A stretch of 64,000 bases of DNA, taken from NCBI RefSeq assembly GCF_000969825.1, contig NZ_KQ033919.1, positions 3,048,739 through 3,112,738 on the forward strand, in the 5' to 3' direction. This document shows positions 1 to 8,876 of the stretch, one piece after another. The notes under the pieces are model-generated. The model was not told the DNA's origin and searched no databases. It was given only the letters and a program-made list of their open reading frames with translations. Within the stretch, counting starts at the first letter, position 1. Each line of letters begins with the position of its first letter. Source of the DNA: Parabacteroides gordonii MS-1 = DSM 23371 (GTDB taxonomy: Bacteria; Bacteroidota; Bacteroidia; Bacteroidales; Tannerellaceae). A program made the translations under genes and the position numbers.

Positions 1-1562
1 AGGATACCCATTTTCTTACGCAGGTTACGTACACGGATGTTTTCCTTTTCCATGTTTCCTTCCGGATTCTCAACGTAACGGGCGATCTGGAAGTCGGAGA
101 AACCTAAGCGTTTAGCTTCCTTCATCACTTCTTCGGGCAGATCTTCGATCTTATTGTATTGAGACAATACCTTGGTATAGTCTACGATATTTTTCAAACC
201 GTTCAGGAACCACGGAGTGATCTTCGACAGTTCGTGGATACGTTCTACGGTGTAACCTTCTTCCAGCGCTTTTGCTACGGCGAAGATACGCAGGTCGGTC
301 GGGTTGGCCAGTGCATCGTCGAGGTTGTCGAATTCCAGGTCGTTGTTGCCAACGAAACCGTGCATGCCCTGTCCGATCATACGCAGACCCTTCTGCATGA
401 TCTCTTCGAAGCTCTTACCGATCGACATGATTTCGCCGACAGACTTCATGCTCGAACCGATCAGGCGGCTGACACCGACGAACTTTGTCAAGTCCCAACG
501 CGGGATCTTCACGATCATATAGTCTACTTCCGGAGCTTTATAAGCAGAGTTCGGAGTACCCATTTCGCCGATTTCGTCGAGGCTGTAGCCTAACGCCAAC
601 TTAGCAGCAACGAAAGCCAGAGGATAACCGCTTGCTTTGGATGCCAGGGCAGAAGAACGGCTCAGACGGGCGTTTACTTCGATCACGCGGTAGTCGCAAG
701 TGTCGGAGTTGAATGCATATTGAATGTTACATTCGCCTACGATACCCAGGTGGCGGATTGTCTTGGTAGACAGTTCTTTCAGCAGATCCAGCTCTTTGTC
801 GGTCAGTGAGCAGGTAGGAGCAACTACGATACTTTCACCGGTATGTACACCCAGCGGGTCTACATTTTCCATGCTTACAACCGTGAAGCAATGGTCGTTC
901 TTATCGCGGATTACTTCGAATTCAATTTCTTTCCAGCCTTTCAGCGATTCTTCCACCAGGATCTGTGAAGAATAAGCGAAAGCGCTTTCTGCCAGCGTAC
1001 GCAGTTCTGCTTCGTCCTTGCAGATACCGCTACCCATACCGCCCAGTGCATAAGCGGAGCGGATCATTACCGGGAAGCCGATCTTGTAGGCAGCTTTCAC
1101 GGCATCATCCATTGTCTCAACAGCCTGGCTTACCGGAGTTTTTACGTCGATCTCATTCAGTTTCTTTACAAACAGGTCGCGGTCTTCCGTGTACATGATA
1201 GCTTCGACAGAAGTACCCAGTACCTTTACGCCATATTTAGCAAGTGTGCCGCTGGTGTATAACTGGGTTCCGCAGTTCAGGGCAGTCTGGCCACCAAAAG
1301 CCAGCAGGATTCCGTCCGGTTGTTCTTTTTTGATTACTTCTTCAACAAAATACGGAGTGATAGGCAGGAAGTACACCTTGTCTGCTACCCCTTCCGATGT
1401 TTGAATAGTTGCAATGTTCGGATTCAGCAATACGGTACTGATACCTTCTTCTTTCAGTGCCTTCAATGCTTGTGAACCAGAGTAGTCAAACTCTCCGGCC
1501 TGTCCGATCTTCAGGGCACCCGAGCCCAGAACAATCACCTTTTTGATTCCAATTTTCGACAT
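1..1562 (-). CDS. carB: Carbamoyl-phosphate synthase large subunit, N-terminal part (runs off window)
   Basis: The protein starts MSKIGIKKVIVLGSGALKIG and continues with AGEFDYSGSQALKALKEEG, the first ATP-grasp (carboxyphosphate) half of CarB. Conserved stretches include GGQTALNCG, VMIRSAYALGGMGSGI, ENVDPLGVHTGESIVVAP and EVNARLSRSSALASKASGYP. About 520 of roughly 1075 residues are present; the C-terminal half lies left of base 1. CarB makes carbamoyl phosphate from glutamine-derived ammonia, bicarbonate and two ATP for the arginine and pyrimidine pathways. The wording (LGSGALKIGQAGEFDYSGSQ, YFLPITPYFVEEVIK) is nearer to eukaryotic CPS1/CAD than to E. coli CarB, which I recall as usual in Bacteroidetes. 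The ATG at 1562 is the first in frame and follows a leader that looks like an attenuator. Confidence 0.97.
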   Translation of the reverse strand, partial: MSKIGIKKVIVLGSGALKIGQAGEFDYSGSQALKALKEEGISTVLLNPNIATIQTSEGVADKVYFLPITPYFVEEVIKKEQPDGILLAFGGQTALNCGTQLYTSGTLAKYGVKVLGTSVEAIMYTEDRDLFVKKLNEIDVKTPVSQAVETMDDAVKAAYKIGFPVMIRSAYALGGMGSGICKDEAELRTLAESAFAYSSQILVEESLKGWKEIEFEVIRDKNDHCFTVVSMENVDPLGVHTGESIVVAPTCSLTDKELDLLKELSTKTIRHLGIVGECNIQYAFNSDTCDYRVIEVNARLSRSSALASKASGYPLAFVAAKLALGYSLDEIGEMGTPNSAYKAPEVDYMIVKIPRWDLTKFVGVSRLIGSSMKSVGEIMSIGKSFEEIMQKGLRMIGQGMHGFVGNNDLEFDNLDDALANPTDLRIFAVAKALEEGYTVERIHELSKITPWFLNGLKNIVDYTKVLSQYNKIEDLPEEVMKEAKRLGFSDFQIARYVENPEGNMEKENIRVRNLRKKMGI

Positions 1563-1634
1563 AGTAATTGGGTTGTTTTGTTTATTAATATTTTATAGAA
1601 TGTTATTCCTTATATAATCGCCACTCGCGGGACA

Positions 1635-1669
1635 CAAAAAAAATGCGTTAGTAAAAATAACTAACGCAT
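1635..1669 (-). terminator. Intrinsic terminator/attenuator in the carB leader
   Basis: Perfect 10-bp stem (1643-1652 with 1660-1669, 7-base loop) followed on the minus strand by eight T (1642-1635). It lies about 75 bases before the carB start and directly after the stop of a short leader ORF, so it should stop most carB transcripts unless its folding is prevented. Confidence 0.85.
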
Positions 1670-1670
1670 C

Positions 1671-1775
1671 CTATATAAACAAATTATATTCCCGTAAAGT
1701 AAAGAAATGAGCTTCAATGTCCGGCGTTGAACCGGAGATAAACATCGGATTACACTTATGTATCTTATTCGTCAT
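1671..1775 (-). CDS. Putative 34-codon leader peptide of carB
   Basis: The ORF starts at ATG 1775, a few bases after the purine-rich GAGGAAGAG, and ends with TAG at 1671-1673, one base before the terminator stem. The peptide begins MTNKIHKCNPMFISGS and ends LREYNLFI. A ribosome reaching the stop would cover the 5' arm of the hairpin. This is the geometry of the E. coli pyrBI and pyrE leaders, where close coupling of ribosome and polymerase at low UTP prevents termination. No run of one amino acid is seen, so classic amino-acid attenuation is less likely. Translation of the ORF is inferred. Confidence 0.5.
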   Translation of the reverse strand: MTNKIHKCNPMFISGSTPDIEAHFFTLREYNLFI

Positions 1776-1800
1776 GAAACTCTTCCTCGCAAAATTTCGG

Positions 1801-1831
1801 CAAAGATAGGGCATATAATTTAATTGTGCAA
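1801..1831 (-). promoter_or_regulatory. Bacteroidales promoter of the carB leader
   Basis: On the minus strand TTG (1831-1829), 20 bases, then TATCTTTG (1808-1801), an exact match to the phylum consensus TAnnTTTG. Transcription should begin near 1795 and give a leader of about 230 bases with the leader ORF and attenuator. Confidence 0.75.
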
Positions 1832-1888
1832 TAAAAATGGAGGGAATAGTGGTCCTAAAATGGTATTGCTTGTCCGATAATCAGTTAT

Positions 1889-3718
1889 TTATTTGTTGTT
1901 TGTTATTGCATGCTGAAGAAGTCTGTTTACATCCTCCTTCATCGATTCGCTCGCTTTTGATTTATCCGCAGGTTGACTGGTAAGAACGGAGTAGGCGGCT
2001 AACTTTAATTTATCAGGTTGATAATAAGAGTCTTCCGAGTATAATTTTGTCAACTGATAATAAGTCTCTATCCGTTCCGGCAGAATGTGGAGACATTGCA
2101 GCAAGCATTTTTCGGCTTGTTTGTAAAGTCCGAGTTGCCGGTGGCTCTCTGCCATTATATCATAGAACTCAGGGTCTGCGCTTAGCTGTAAGGCGCGGTT
2201 CGTCCAGATAACCGCATCTGCGAATTGTTTGTTCTGCTGGAGACACTTCGCTCCTTCCCGTAAAAATTCTACCTGGTGCGATAACTTGGGATACAGGCTC
2301 TGGTAGCCCTGGGCTGCCACACTGTGTTCGTCCTTCTGTTCCAGTATCCGTAGCGTTTTCCATTCCTTATAAGACTGGTAATAACTTCTCTGCCCGAAAA
2401 ATAACATACAGGCGGCCAATGCTGCAAATGTTCCGATATATGGGAATGTTTTCGGGGAAGGCTTCTGTAGTTTGCCCGGTATCGTTACGCAGGTAGCGGA
2501 GAAAAACAACAGTAACACCCAGAATGACGGCAGCTGCAACGGATAGGAATACATGGAGAAGAAGAGCAGGGCAATGATACATCCTGTCGATCCGACCTGT
2601 TTATTCTTTAGTCCGTAGTAGAGGACAAACCCGATCCACAAAGAGAAAAGCAGCAATCCGACGATACCGTACTCCAGTCCCATTTGCAGATACTCGTTGA
2701 ATGCAAATCTCGGACAACAGGCTGCCAGCCGTTCCATGTCGGAAGCTTTTCCGGATGAAAAGTAATCGGCTTGTGATTTTGCATAGGAGGTGGGAAAACC
2801 GCCCAGCCCTGTTCCTGTTACGGGTTGTTCCAGTATGGCTTTGGTGGTGACATTCCACATCAGCATACGCCCGGCCGACTTATCGGGATGGATAAGACCT
2901 CCCAGAGTGGGTAGCCCCGCAATGAAAAGAAATAAGAAAGCACAAGTGATCACAACGGTTTTGCTATGTGTTAGAACCCTTTGTTTGAGTATTTTCCACC
3001 CGGATTTGCGAAGAAAGAATACCCAACTGCAAGAAGCGATTGCAGCCAGCCATGCCGGGCGGCTCAATCCTCCCGGAAGAGCGATGAGAATGATAATAAT
3101 ACCGAACACGGCCAGGTAAAACAGCATTGTTCTGGTTTCCCACCAGGCTATTTTGTCGCAGTCGCGAAATCGCAATGCAACATTCAAGCATAAGGGGAGT
3201 ACGATTGCCAGGTAACCGGAAAACGGCCCCGGGCTAAATTCCAGTCCGCTCCCATTAAACAGGGGATGGTTGTCCGCCGGAGTTCCGTATAGTTGCCCCA
3301 TTCCCCAAAAGGCCTCAAACACACCGGTACACATGATGATTGAAAGGAAAAAGAGCCTGATTTCAGGATGTGTCTGCATAACGGCCCGCAGCATGAACCA
3401 TAGTATGGTCAATTGGCCGACAAAGAGTAGTCTTTCCGGTTGGGGATTCAGATCATGGTCGTAGTTCAGCAGAACCAGTCCGGAGAACAGTAGCAAAAGT
3501 CCGTCAGGCAGTGTAAAGGTAAAGTTACATTTTCTGATAGTGGCTTCCATAAAAAGAACGCTGAATGCAAGTAATAAAATGGTAAAATGAAACCAGAATA
3601 TTTTGCCGGTAATAGTCCCTTCCGCAATATTGGGATTAGCGGCAAATACAATGCACAGAAGTAACGCTCCACTCGTAGAGAGGGAGAATAGTCGTAGGTA
3701 CTTGAATAAAACTTTCAT
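1889..3718 (-). CDS. O-antigen ligase-like (Wzy_C) membrane protein with C-terminal TPR region
   Basis: 609 residues. About ten hydrophobic segments fill residues 10-430, with a large extracytoplasmic loop holding VTGTGLGGFPTSYAKSQADY, the hallmark of O-antigen ligase/Wzy polymerases. Residues 440-600 are helical TPR-like repeats (AVIWTNRALQLSADPEFYD, KQAEKCLLQCLHILPE). Proteins of this fold polymerise glycans or transfer them from a lipid carrier to an acceptor in the periplasm (WaaL, Wzy, PglL); which applies here cannot be read from sequence. It is a close paralogue of the protein at 13124-14971. Unlike that one it is monocistronic, with about 270 bases upstream holding a TAnnTTTG box at 3936-3943. 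Confidence 0.8.
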   Translation of the reverse strand: MKVLFKYLRLFSLSTSGALLLCIVFAANPNIAEGTITGKIFWFHFTILLLAFSVLFMEATIRKCNFTFTLPDGLLLLFSGLVLLNYDHDLNPQPERLLFVGQLTILWFMLRAVMQTHPEIRLFFLSIIMCTGVFEAFWGMGQLYGTPADNHPLFNGSGLEFSPGPFSGYLAIVLPLCLNVALRFRDCDKIAWWETRTMLFYLAVFGIIIILIALPGGLSRPAWLAAIASCSWVFFLRKSGWKILKQRVLTHSKTVVITCAFLFLFIAGLPTLGGLIHPDKSAGRMLMWNVTTKAILEQPVTGTGLGGFPTSYAKSQADYFSSGKASDMERLAACCPRFAFNEYLQMGLEYGIVGLLLFSLWIGFVLYYGLKNKQVGSTGCIIALLFFSMYSYPLQLPSFWVLLLFFSATCVTIPGKLQKPSPKTFPYIGTFAALAACMLFFGQRSYYQSYKEWKTLRILEQKDEHSVAAQGYQSLYPKLSHQVEFLREGAKCLQQNKQFADAVIWTNRALQLSADPEFYDIMAESHRQLGLYKQAEKCLLQCLHILPERIETYYQLTKLYSEDSYYQPDKLKLAAYSVLTSQPADKSKASESMKEDVNRLLQHAITNNK

Positions 3719-3935
3719 CTTTAATTTATTTTTAGGGTGATATCGGACTCTGCTTCTTGCAATAAAGAGAGGACTTCTTTTCCCTTTTCTTATATAATCC
3801 CAGATGTCGCCATAGAAAAAGATCGATAAAATTCAAGTTTAGATGTTCTCTTAGGCGCTACTTTTCAGCTCCTAGAATAAACATTCCGGGGGTAAGAAGG
3901 GTTTAGAGGATTTAACAAATTGTCTATTAATCCCG

Positions 3936-3943
3936 CAAATTTA
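3936..3943 (-). promoter_or_regulatory. -7 box upstream of the O-antigen ligase-like gene
   Basis: Minus-strand TAAATTTG fits TAnnTTTG. No good TTG -33 element is present. It would give a leader of about 210 bases. The rest of the gap 3719-3987 shows nothing recognisable. Confidence 0.4.
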
Positions 3944-3987
3944 GGAAAGAAAATAGTTTTAGATCGTTTAAACCGATTACAATATGA

Positions 3988-6900
3988 TTATTTTTTCAGG
4001 GTAAAAATAGGCAGGTAAATAAAGATTCCGGCAATAGACATGATCAGTCCTCCGATAGTTCCGGCTGCCAGCGGAAACCAGAATGCTTCTTTGTCTGGGC
4101 CTAGCATAAAAGGTATGAATCCCAGGATGGTAGAGATCACGGTCAGGAAGATTGGCGTGATCTTTGCGTTCCATGCTTTCAGGTAAGCACGCCAGGCCGG
4201 CATCAGCGGTTTGTTGGTGCGCAATTGGTTGTACTCGTTCAATATATAAATACTGGCGTTCACGGTAATACCACACAACAGGACGAAAGAGGCGAACCCT
4301 CCCTGGTCGAAATTCAGTTTGAACCAGTAGAAAGTCAGGAATACCCCGATATAAGAGATCGGAATAACGAAGATAACAGCCAGCGGTTGCTTAAGCGAAT
4401 TGAACAGGATACTGGTTGTAAAGAAAATAATCACGATGATCAGCAATAATAACAGATACTGTTTATTATCTTTTGTATTCCAGCTCCAGTAATAACTTTC
4501 CGACTTGGCGGTGTACCCCATCGGCAGGGCTGCGTTAAACTCTTTCAGTACGCGTTCCTGTATTTTCGTCCCCTGGTTGGAAGCACCGATATATTCGTAT
4601 TGCAGGCACAGGCGGTATTGCTGGTTCACTTTGGCCACCTTCTGGGGCATCTGGCCTTTCTCGACGGTAGCCAGTTCCGACAGTTTGTAGGATCGTCCTT
4701 TGATCTGCTGCGGGACGTGCTGCATGCTCCACACGTCATAGTCGCGTGCCTGGCGGGAACTCAGTTTCAGTTTCTCCGTTTCGTTGTCCACGATGATCGT
4801 TCCGCTATAAATGTCTTTGCCGAATACCGGATTGATAGAGGCGAACAGTTCGATCGGCAGGATGTTCTCCTGTGCCATCCGGGCTTTGTTCAGGTTGAAA
4901 TAGAACTCCTGGTAATCGTCTTTCCACCAGGAGAACTCCGAGTTGATAAGTACTTCCTTGATACGGCGGTAGGTGAGGAGTTTCGACTTTAACTGTTCCG
5001 CCCACTCATATAATTCATCATAATTATAGCCATACATCTCTATACGGAAAGAACCGGCTCCTTCCCTTACATCGTTGCTGAAGCCCTGATCCTGTAATCC
5101 GTATACGTTCCAACTGCCGCCACCCAGTTCGAGTGCCTTGCTGATGATCCTGCTTTTCAGTGTATACGGGAAACCGCTCCGTTCGGCCGCTTTGGTGAAA
5201 TAGATGCGTATCCCTGCCTGCCGGGCGCTGTAGATATTGGTCTGGAACTGGCGTATATCCTTGAATGTACTCAGATAGGCCTCCATACGTCCCATCAGTT
5301 GGTTCATCTGTTCCAGCGTAGTTCCGTTGGGGAGCGAAGCGCTGACGGAAAGAACCGTTTCGTCATTTCGGGTAAAATAACTGCCTTCGTACACTTTCTG
5401 GACGAAGAGGCGCAAGGTTCCTCCGAGCGCCTTGTCGATGACGGGCTTAACTTTCTCTTTGTATGTTTCGCCGGAAACTATTTTGTTATACTTCTCGACA
5501 AGCAGCGAGTCGGTAGCGGTATATACCTTGTCCTTGTCGTCCATCTCGATCTTCTCCGGTAGAAGGAATACGGGGAGTCCGAAAATCAGGACAAGAACCA
5601 GGCAGGCCGTCTTCTTCCAGCGGCAGAGGAAGTGGATCTGTCCCAGGTAAAACCGATTGAACCGGACAGGGAACCGTTTGATCTGCCTGTTGACCTGCTT
5701 TTTGAAACGTACCCATCGCGTCGGTTCCGCACCGGCTGTTAATGCACCGGCTTTCCGGGCTGTCTTTTTCTTTTGTCCCAGCCCCAGCTTCTCTATCATG
5801 GCTGGAACAAAGAACAGGGCGACGGCCAGCGATACCGCCAGGTTGATAATTACCACGGCAGCAAAGTCCTGCAGGTTCAGCCGGATCTTTTCATCCAGGA
5901 AGAAGATGATGACGAGCGCACCGATTGTAGTCAGTGTAGCGGTCAGGATGGAGAGGAAGGCTCTCCGGTTATGCCGGTTGCGGATATGGTCGGTCATGAC
6001 GATCGTATTGTCGATCACCAGGCTTAAAGATATGGTAACCCCGGCCAGCGAATACAACTGCATCTCCAATCCGGCCAGGTAAAAGAAGATGACGGCGATA
6101 CAGAGATTTACACTCAGGCTGACGACGATCAGGAAGAGATAGCGCACGTTCCGCGTGATCAGCAGGACAAACAATAACAGGATCAGGATAGTCAGTCCGG
6201 TACGTATGTAGATCTTATTCAGCTCATTCTGGATGAATTCGGTCGCGTCGTAACTGGTATGTATCTCATATCCCTGGGGCAGTAGTCCGCGTATATGCTC
6301 CATTTCCTCTTTCACCTGTTTGGCCAGTTCCAGCTGGTTAGCCGTTTCTTCTGCCCGGATAGACAAATAGATCGAATTCAGCCCGTTGATACGATAATAA
6401 CTTTGCGGTGCTTCTTCCTGCCGGGTCACCTTAAGCAATTGATCCAGCCGGATCAGCTTCCCTTCCTTATTCGTGACGGTGATACGCGACGGGTCGAAGT
6501 CCTGCTGTCCGGCTTCGGGTATCAGAGCCAGGCGGATCCATTCTTCGTGCCCTTTCCTGTTGACATTTCCTGTCCCGAGGAATTCCTTTTTGTAATATTG
6601 GTTGATGGCAGACTGTATCTCTTCCGTCGTGATACCGAGCGTGGCCAGTTGCCGGCTGTCATATTCCAACCGCCATTCCATCGGGGTGGCTCCCCGCACG
6701 TCGATCCGGTAGATACCCGGGATACCAGCCAGGCGCGGTTTTATCTGGTCTTCAGCAAACCGTTGTATGAAGATCGGGGTGGCCGCGGCATTCAGCGTAT
6801 AGGTCATAAAAGGCCCCGACTCCTTATCGTCGGGACGACTCATTTCAAGTACCGGATAACTAAGCCCGTCGGGCAAGCCCGGCCAGGTCTGGCGGATGAT

Positions 6901-7224
6901 CGTGGAGGCTTCGAAACGGGCGGCATCGATATTCGTATGTTTATCCAGCTCCAGCGTCACATAGCCCCAGCCGTTGCCGGAAGTGGAGTTGATCTCCTTG
7001 ATCCCCTTGATACGTGCCAGCATCGACTCCAGCCGCGAAGTCACTTCCATCTCGATTACACGTGCCGAATTACCCGGCATGTTGTAGCTGACAGTCAGCC
7101 GGGGCAAGGTGCGCGACGGCGACAGCTTGATCGGCAGGAGAGGTATAAACGCCAGTCCTGTCAGCGCCACACAAAGGAAGGTGACGATGATCGTAAAGGA
7201 TGATATTTTAGGAGATGCGGACAT
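3988..7224 (-). CDS. RND family efflux transporter, second pump of the operon
   Basis: 1078 residues, the usual length for AcrB/CzcA-type inner-membrane proton antiporters. TM1 is at residues 10-28, followed by porter domains (LARIKGIKEINSTSGNGWGY), a block of TM helices around 335-480 with VIDNTIVMTDH (TM4 acidic residue of the proton relay), a second porter region, and the final TM block (LLCGITVNASIYILNEYNQL). It is the last gene of an operon: adaptor, RND, TolC, then this gene. It shares only family-level similarity with the first pump. Between TolC and this gene lies a 4 x 23-bp palindromic array. Substrate unknown. Confidence 0.92.
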   Translation of the reverse strand: MSASPKISSFTIIVTFLCVALTGLAFIPLLPIKLSPSRTLPRLTVSYNMPGNSARVIEMEVTSRLESMLARIKGIKEINSTSGNGWGYVTLELDKHTNIDAARFEASTIIRQTWPGLPDGLSYPVLEMSRPDDKESGPFMTYTLNAAATPIFIQRFAEDQIKPRLAGIPGIYRIDVRGATPMEWRLEYDSRQLATLGITTEEIQSAINQYYKKEFLGTGNVNRKGHEEWIRLALIPEAGQQDFDPSRITVTNKEGKLIRLDQLLKVTRQEEAPQSYYRINGLNSIYLSIRAEETANQLELAKQVKEEMEHIRGLLPQGYEIHTSYDATEFIQNELNKIYIRTGLTILILLLFVLLITRNVRYLFLIVVSLSVNLCIAVIFFYLAGLEMQLYSLAGVTISLSLVIDNTIVMTDHIRNRHNRRAFLSILTATLTTIGALVIIFFLDEKIRLNLQDFAAVVIINLAVSLAVALFFVPAMIEKLGLGQKKKTARKAGALTAGAEPTRWVRFKKQVNRQIKRFPVRFNRFYLGQIHFLCRWKKTACLVLVLIFGLPVFLLPEKIEMDDKDKVYTATDSLLVEKYNKIVSGETYKEKVKPVIDKALGGTLRLFVQKVYEGSYFTRNDETVLSVSASLPNGTTLEQMNQLMGRMEAYLSTFKDIRQFQTNIYSARQAGIRIYFTKAAERSGFPYTLKSRIISKALELGGGSWNVYGLQDQGFSNDVREGAGSFRIEMYGYNYDELYEWAEQLKSKLLTYRRIKEVLINSEFSWWKDDYQEFYFNLNKARMAQENILPIELFASINPVFGKDIYSGTIIVDNETEKLKLSSRQARDYDVWSMQHVPQQIKGRSYKLSELATVEKGQMPQKVAKVNQQYRLCLQYEYIGASNQGTKIQERVLKEFNAALPMGYTAKSESYYWSWNTKDNKQYLLLLLIIVIIFFTTSILFNSLKQPLAVIFVIPISYIGVFLTFYWFKLNFDQGGFASFVLLCGITVNASIYILNEYNQLRTNKPLMPAWRAYLKAWNAKITPIFLTVISTILGFIPFMLGPDKEAFWFPLAAGTIGGLIMSIAGIFIYLPIFTLKK

Positions 7225-7278
7225 CTGTATATTCTATTATTATTTATCTGTTTTTTCGATAATGATTCTCAGCAGCCA

Positions 7279-7363
7279 TTGACGGCAGTCGTCAAAGCTC
7301 GTTGACGGTGGTCGTCAGTTACCGTTGACGATGGTCGTCAAGCCTCGTTGACGGGTGCCGTCA
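7279..7363. repeat. Array of four 23-bp palindromic repeats after the TolC gene
   Basis: Four units start at 7279, 7302, 7325 and 7348, exactly 23 bases apart. Each is a palindrome TTGACG-N5-CGTCAA or a near copy (TTGACGGCAGTCGTCAA, TGACGGTGGTCGTCA, TTGACGATGGTCGTCAA, TGACGGGTGCCGTCA) plus a short spacer. The array begins four bases beyond the TolC stop codon, inside the operon. Each unit can form a hairpin in DNA or RNA. A second array of the same period but different sequence is at 23208-23283. Confidence 0.85.
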
Positions 7364-7367
7364 TTTT

Positions 7368-8855
7368 TTACAGTCCCTGCGCATAGTCGAATTCACTGGA
7401 CAGGGATATCCCCGTTTCAAAATCATGTAATGTCAGTTTTCGTATCTTGAAATAACTCAGCCAGTAATTTTGAAGGGCGGAGATGTAGTTGCGCTGTGCC
7501 TCCTGCTGGCGGTTCAGCGAGAGGGTCAGGCTGTTGATATCCGCCTTCCCGATCATAAACCGCTGTTTGGTTTCGCTGTAAGCCATAAGAGCCAGGTCGA
7601 GCGCTTCTTCCGCACTGCTGATCAGGTTCTGTTGGATATTGAAATCGCCTACCGTCATGATCACATCTTCTTCTACGGTCAGTTCTTCCTGCCGGGCGGA
7701 GATCTGCGTCACGTTCAGGTTATTTTTGGCGATATTGTGTTTCCCTTTGCGTACGCCCCAGTCTACAAGCGGGATGGAGACGGAGACAGAGACAATATCC
7801 TGTTGCAGCGGATCGCGATAAGCATCTTTCAACTTGCTCGCCACCTGGTTGAAACCGATACTGGCATTGATGGAGGCATTGAACATGGCCTCTTTCTTTG
7901 TCTTGTCCACCTGCTGTTCCGCTTCCATAATCTCCTGGCGGAGACCGAGGAACTTCGGGTTGTTCTCCCGGGCGAGCACCAACGCTTCATCTACCGAGAT
8001 CTGCATATCCCGCGGACGCCCCGGCAGCCTTAACCGTATCTCCGTATTCTTATCGAAGTTGAGGAAAGATGCCAGGCTGAACATCGCCCTTTTCAAAGCG
8101 ATCTCCGTGTTTTGCAGGGTATTGCGGGCATTGACGGCATCCAGTTTCAGGGTCAGGAGTTCGGCCTTGTTGATCGATGCGATCTTATGCCGCTCCTGGC
8201 CGGTACGATAGAGCGTATCGGTAGAAGCCACATTCTCTTTGGCCAGGTCGTATTCGGCTTGTGCCATAGCGAGGGCGAAGAAATAGGTCGTAGCCTGTTC
8301 GCTGATCTGTTCGATATTATAGAGCAATTCTTTTTTCACTTTCTCGTATTTAAGCGGTTCGATCTTCCGTTCCCATCGGAAGGGGTTATAACCGAACAGG
8401 CTCTGTTGATAACCGAGCCGGATAGGAACGGTGGTGAACTGGTTGTTTGCGGGGTTATCGTCGTTTCCGAAATTACGCATATAGCCCAGGTCGGAGTCCA
8501 GATAGAAAGTACCCCCGAGCAGGTCGAAGTTTTGTTTGATCTCTACATTTCCGCTGGCGTAGAACGATTGTTGCTTTTTATATACATCCACATCATTCTG
8601 AGAGTCATACCTACGCGTAATATCCCGGTAATACTGTGCCGGTGTCAGGTTCAGCGTCAGGCTCGGCAAACGGTCTGCTTTATATGTCCTGTATTGCCAG
8701 TACCCGGCCAGATACATATTCTTTGTCCTGAACGCTTCCAGCGAACTGTCCGCCGCCAGCGAAATCGTCCTTTCCAGCGACAGGGAAAGCGGCTGAGCCT
8801 GCAAATAGACAGAGGTGAATAACAGAAATGATAATATTATCTTACCTATCTTCAT
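7368..8855 (-). CDS. TolC family outer-membrane efflux channel
   Basis: 495 residues with an N-terminal signal peptide (MKIGKIILSFLLFTSVYLQAQ). The long alpha-helical repeats of the OEP family follow (ALVLARENNPKFLGLRQEIMEAEQQVDKTKKEA, YSETKQRFMIGKADINSLTLSLNRQQEAQ), separated by beta-barrel strands (ISVSIPLVDWGVRKGKHNIAKNN). TolC proteins form a trimeric channel across the outer membrane and dock on the adaptor/RND complex. It lies 21 bases after the first RND gene and upstream of the second, so one channel probably serves both pumps. Confidence 0.9.
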   Translation of the reverse strand: MKIGKIILSFLLFTSVYLQAQPLSLSLERTISLAADSSLEAFRTKNMYLAGYWQYRTYKADRLPSLTLNLTPAQYYRDITRRYDSQNDVDVYKKQQSFYASGNVEIKQNFDLLGGTFYLDSDLGYMRNFGNDDNPANNQFTTVPIRLGYQQSLFGYNPFRWERKIEPLKYEKVKKELLYNIEQISEQATTYFFALAMAQAEYDLAKENVASTDTLYRTGQERHKIASINKAELLTLKLDAVNARNTLQNTEIALKRAMFSLASFLNFDKNTEIRLRLPGRPRDMQISVDEALVLARENNPKFLGLRQEIMEAEQQVDKTKKEAMFNASINASIGFNQVASKLKDAYRDPLQQDIVSVSVSIPLVDWGVRKGKHNIAKNNLNVTQISARQEELTVEEDVIMTVGDFNIQQNLISSAEEALDLALMAYSETKQRFMIGKADINSLTLSLNRQQEAQRNYISALQNYWLSYFKIRKLTLHDFETGISLSSEFDYAQGL

Positions 8856-8876
8856 AACGGCATTCTATATAATTCG

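Noticed and set aside
6295..7203. Long plus-strand frame opposite the second RND gene
   Set aside because: Complement of a clear RND coding region; codon pattern and motifs support the minus strand only.
7279..7363. CRISPR array or simple terminator
   Set aside because: Spacers are about six bases, and four tandem hairpins inside an operon do not fit one intrinsic terminator.
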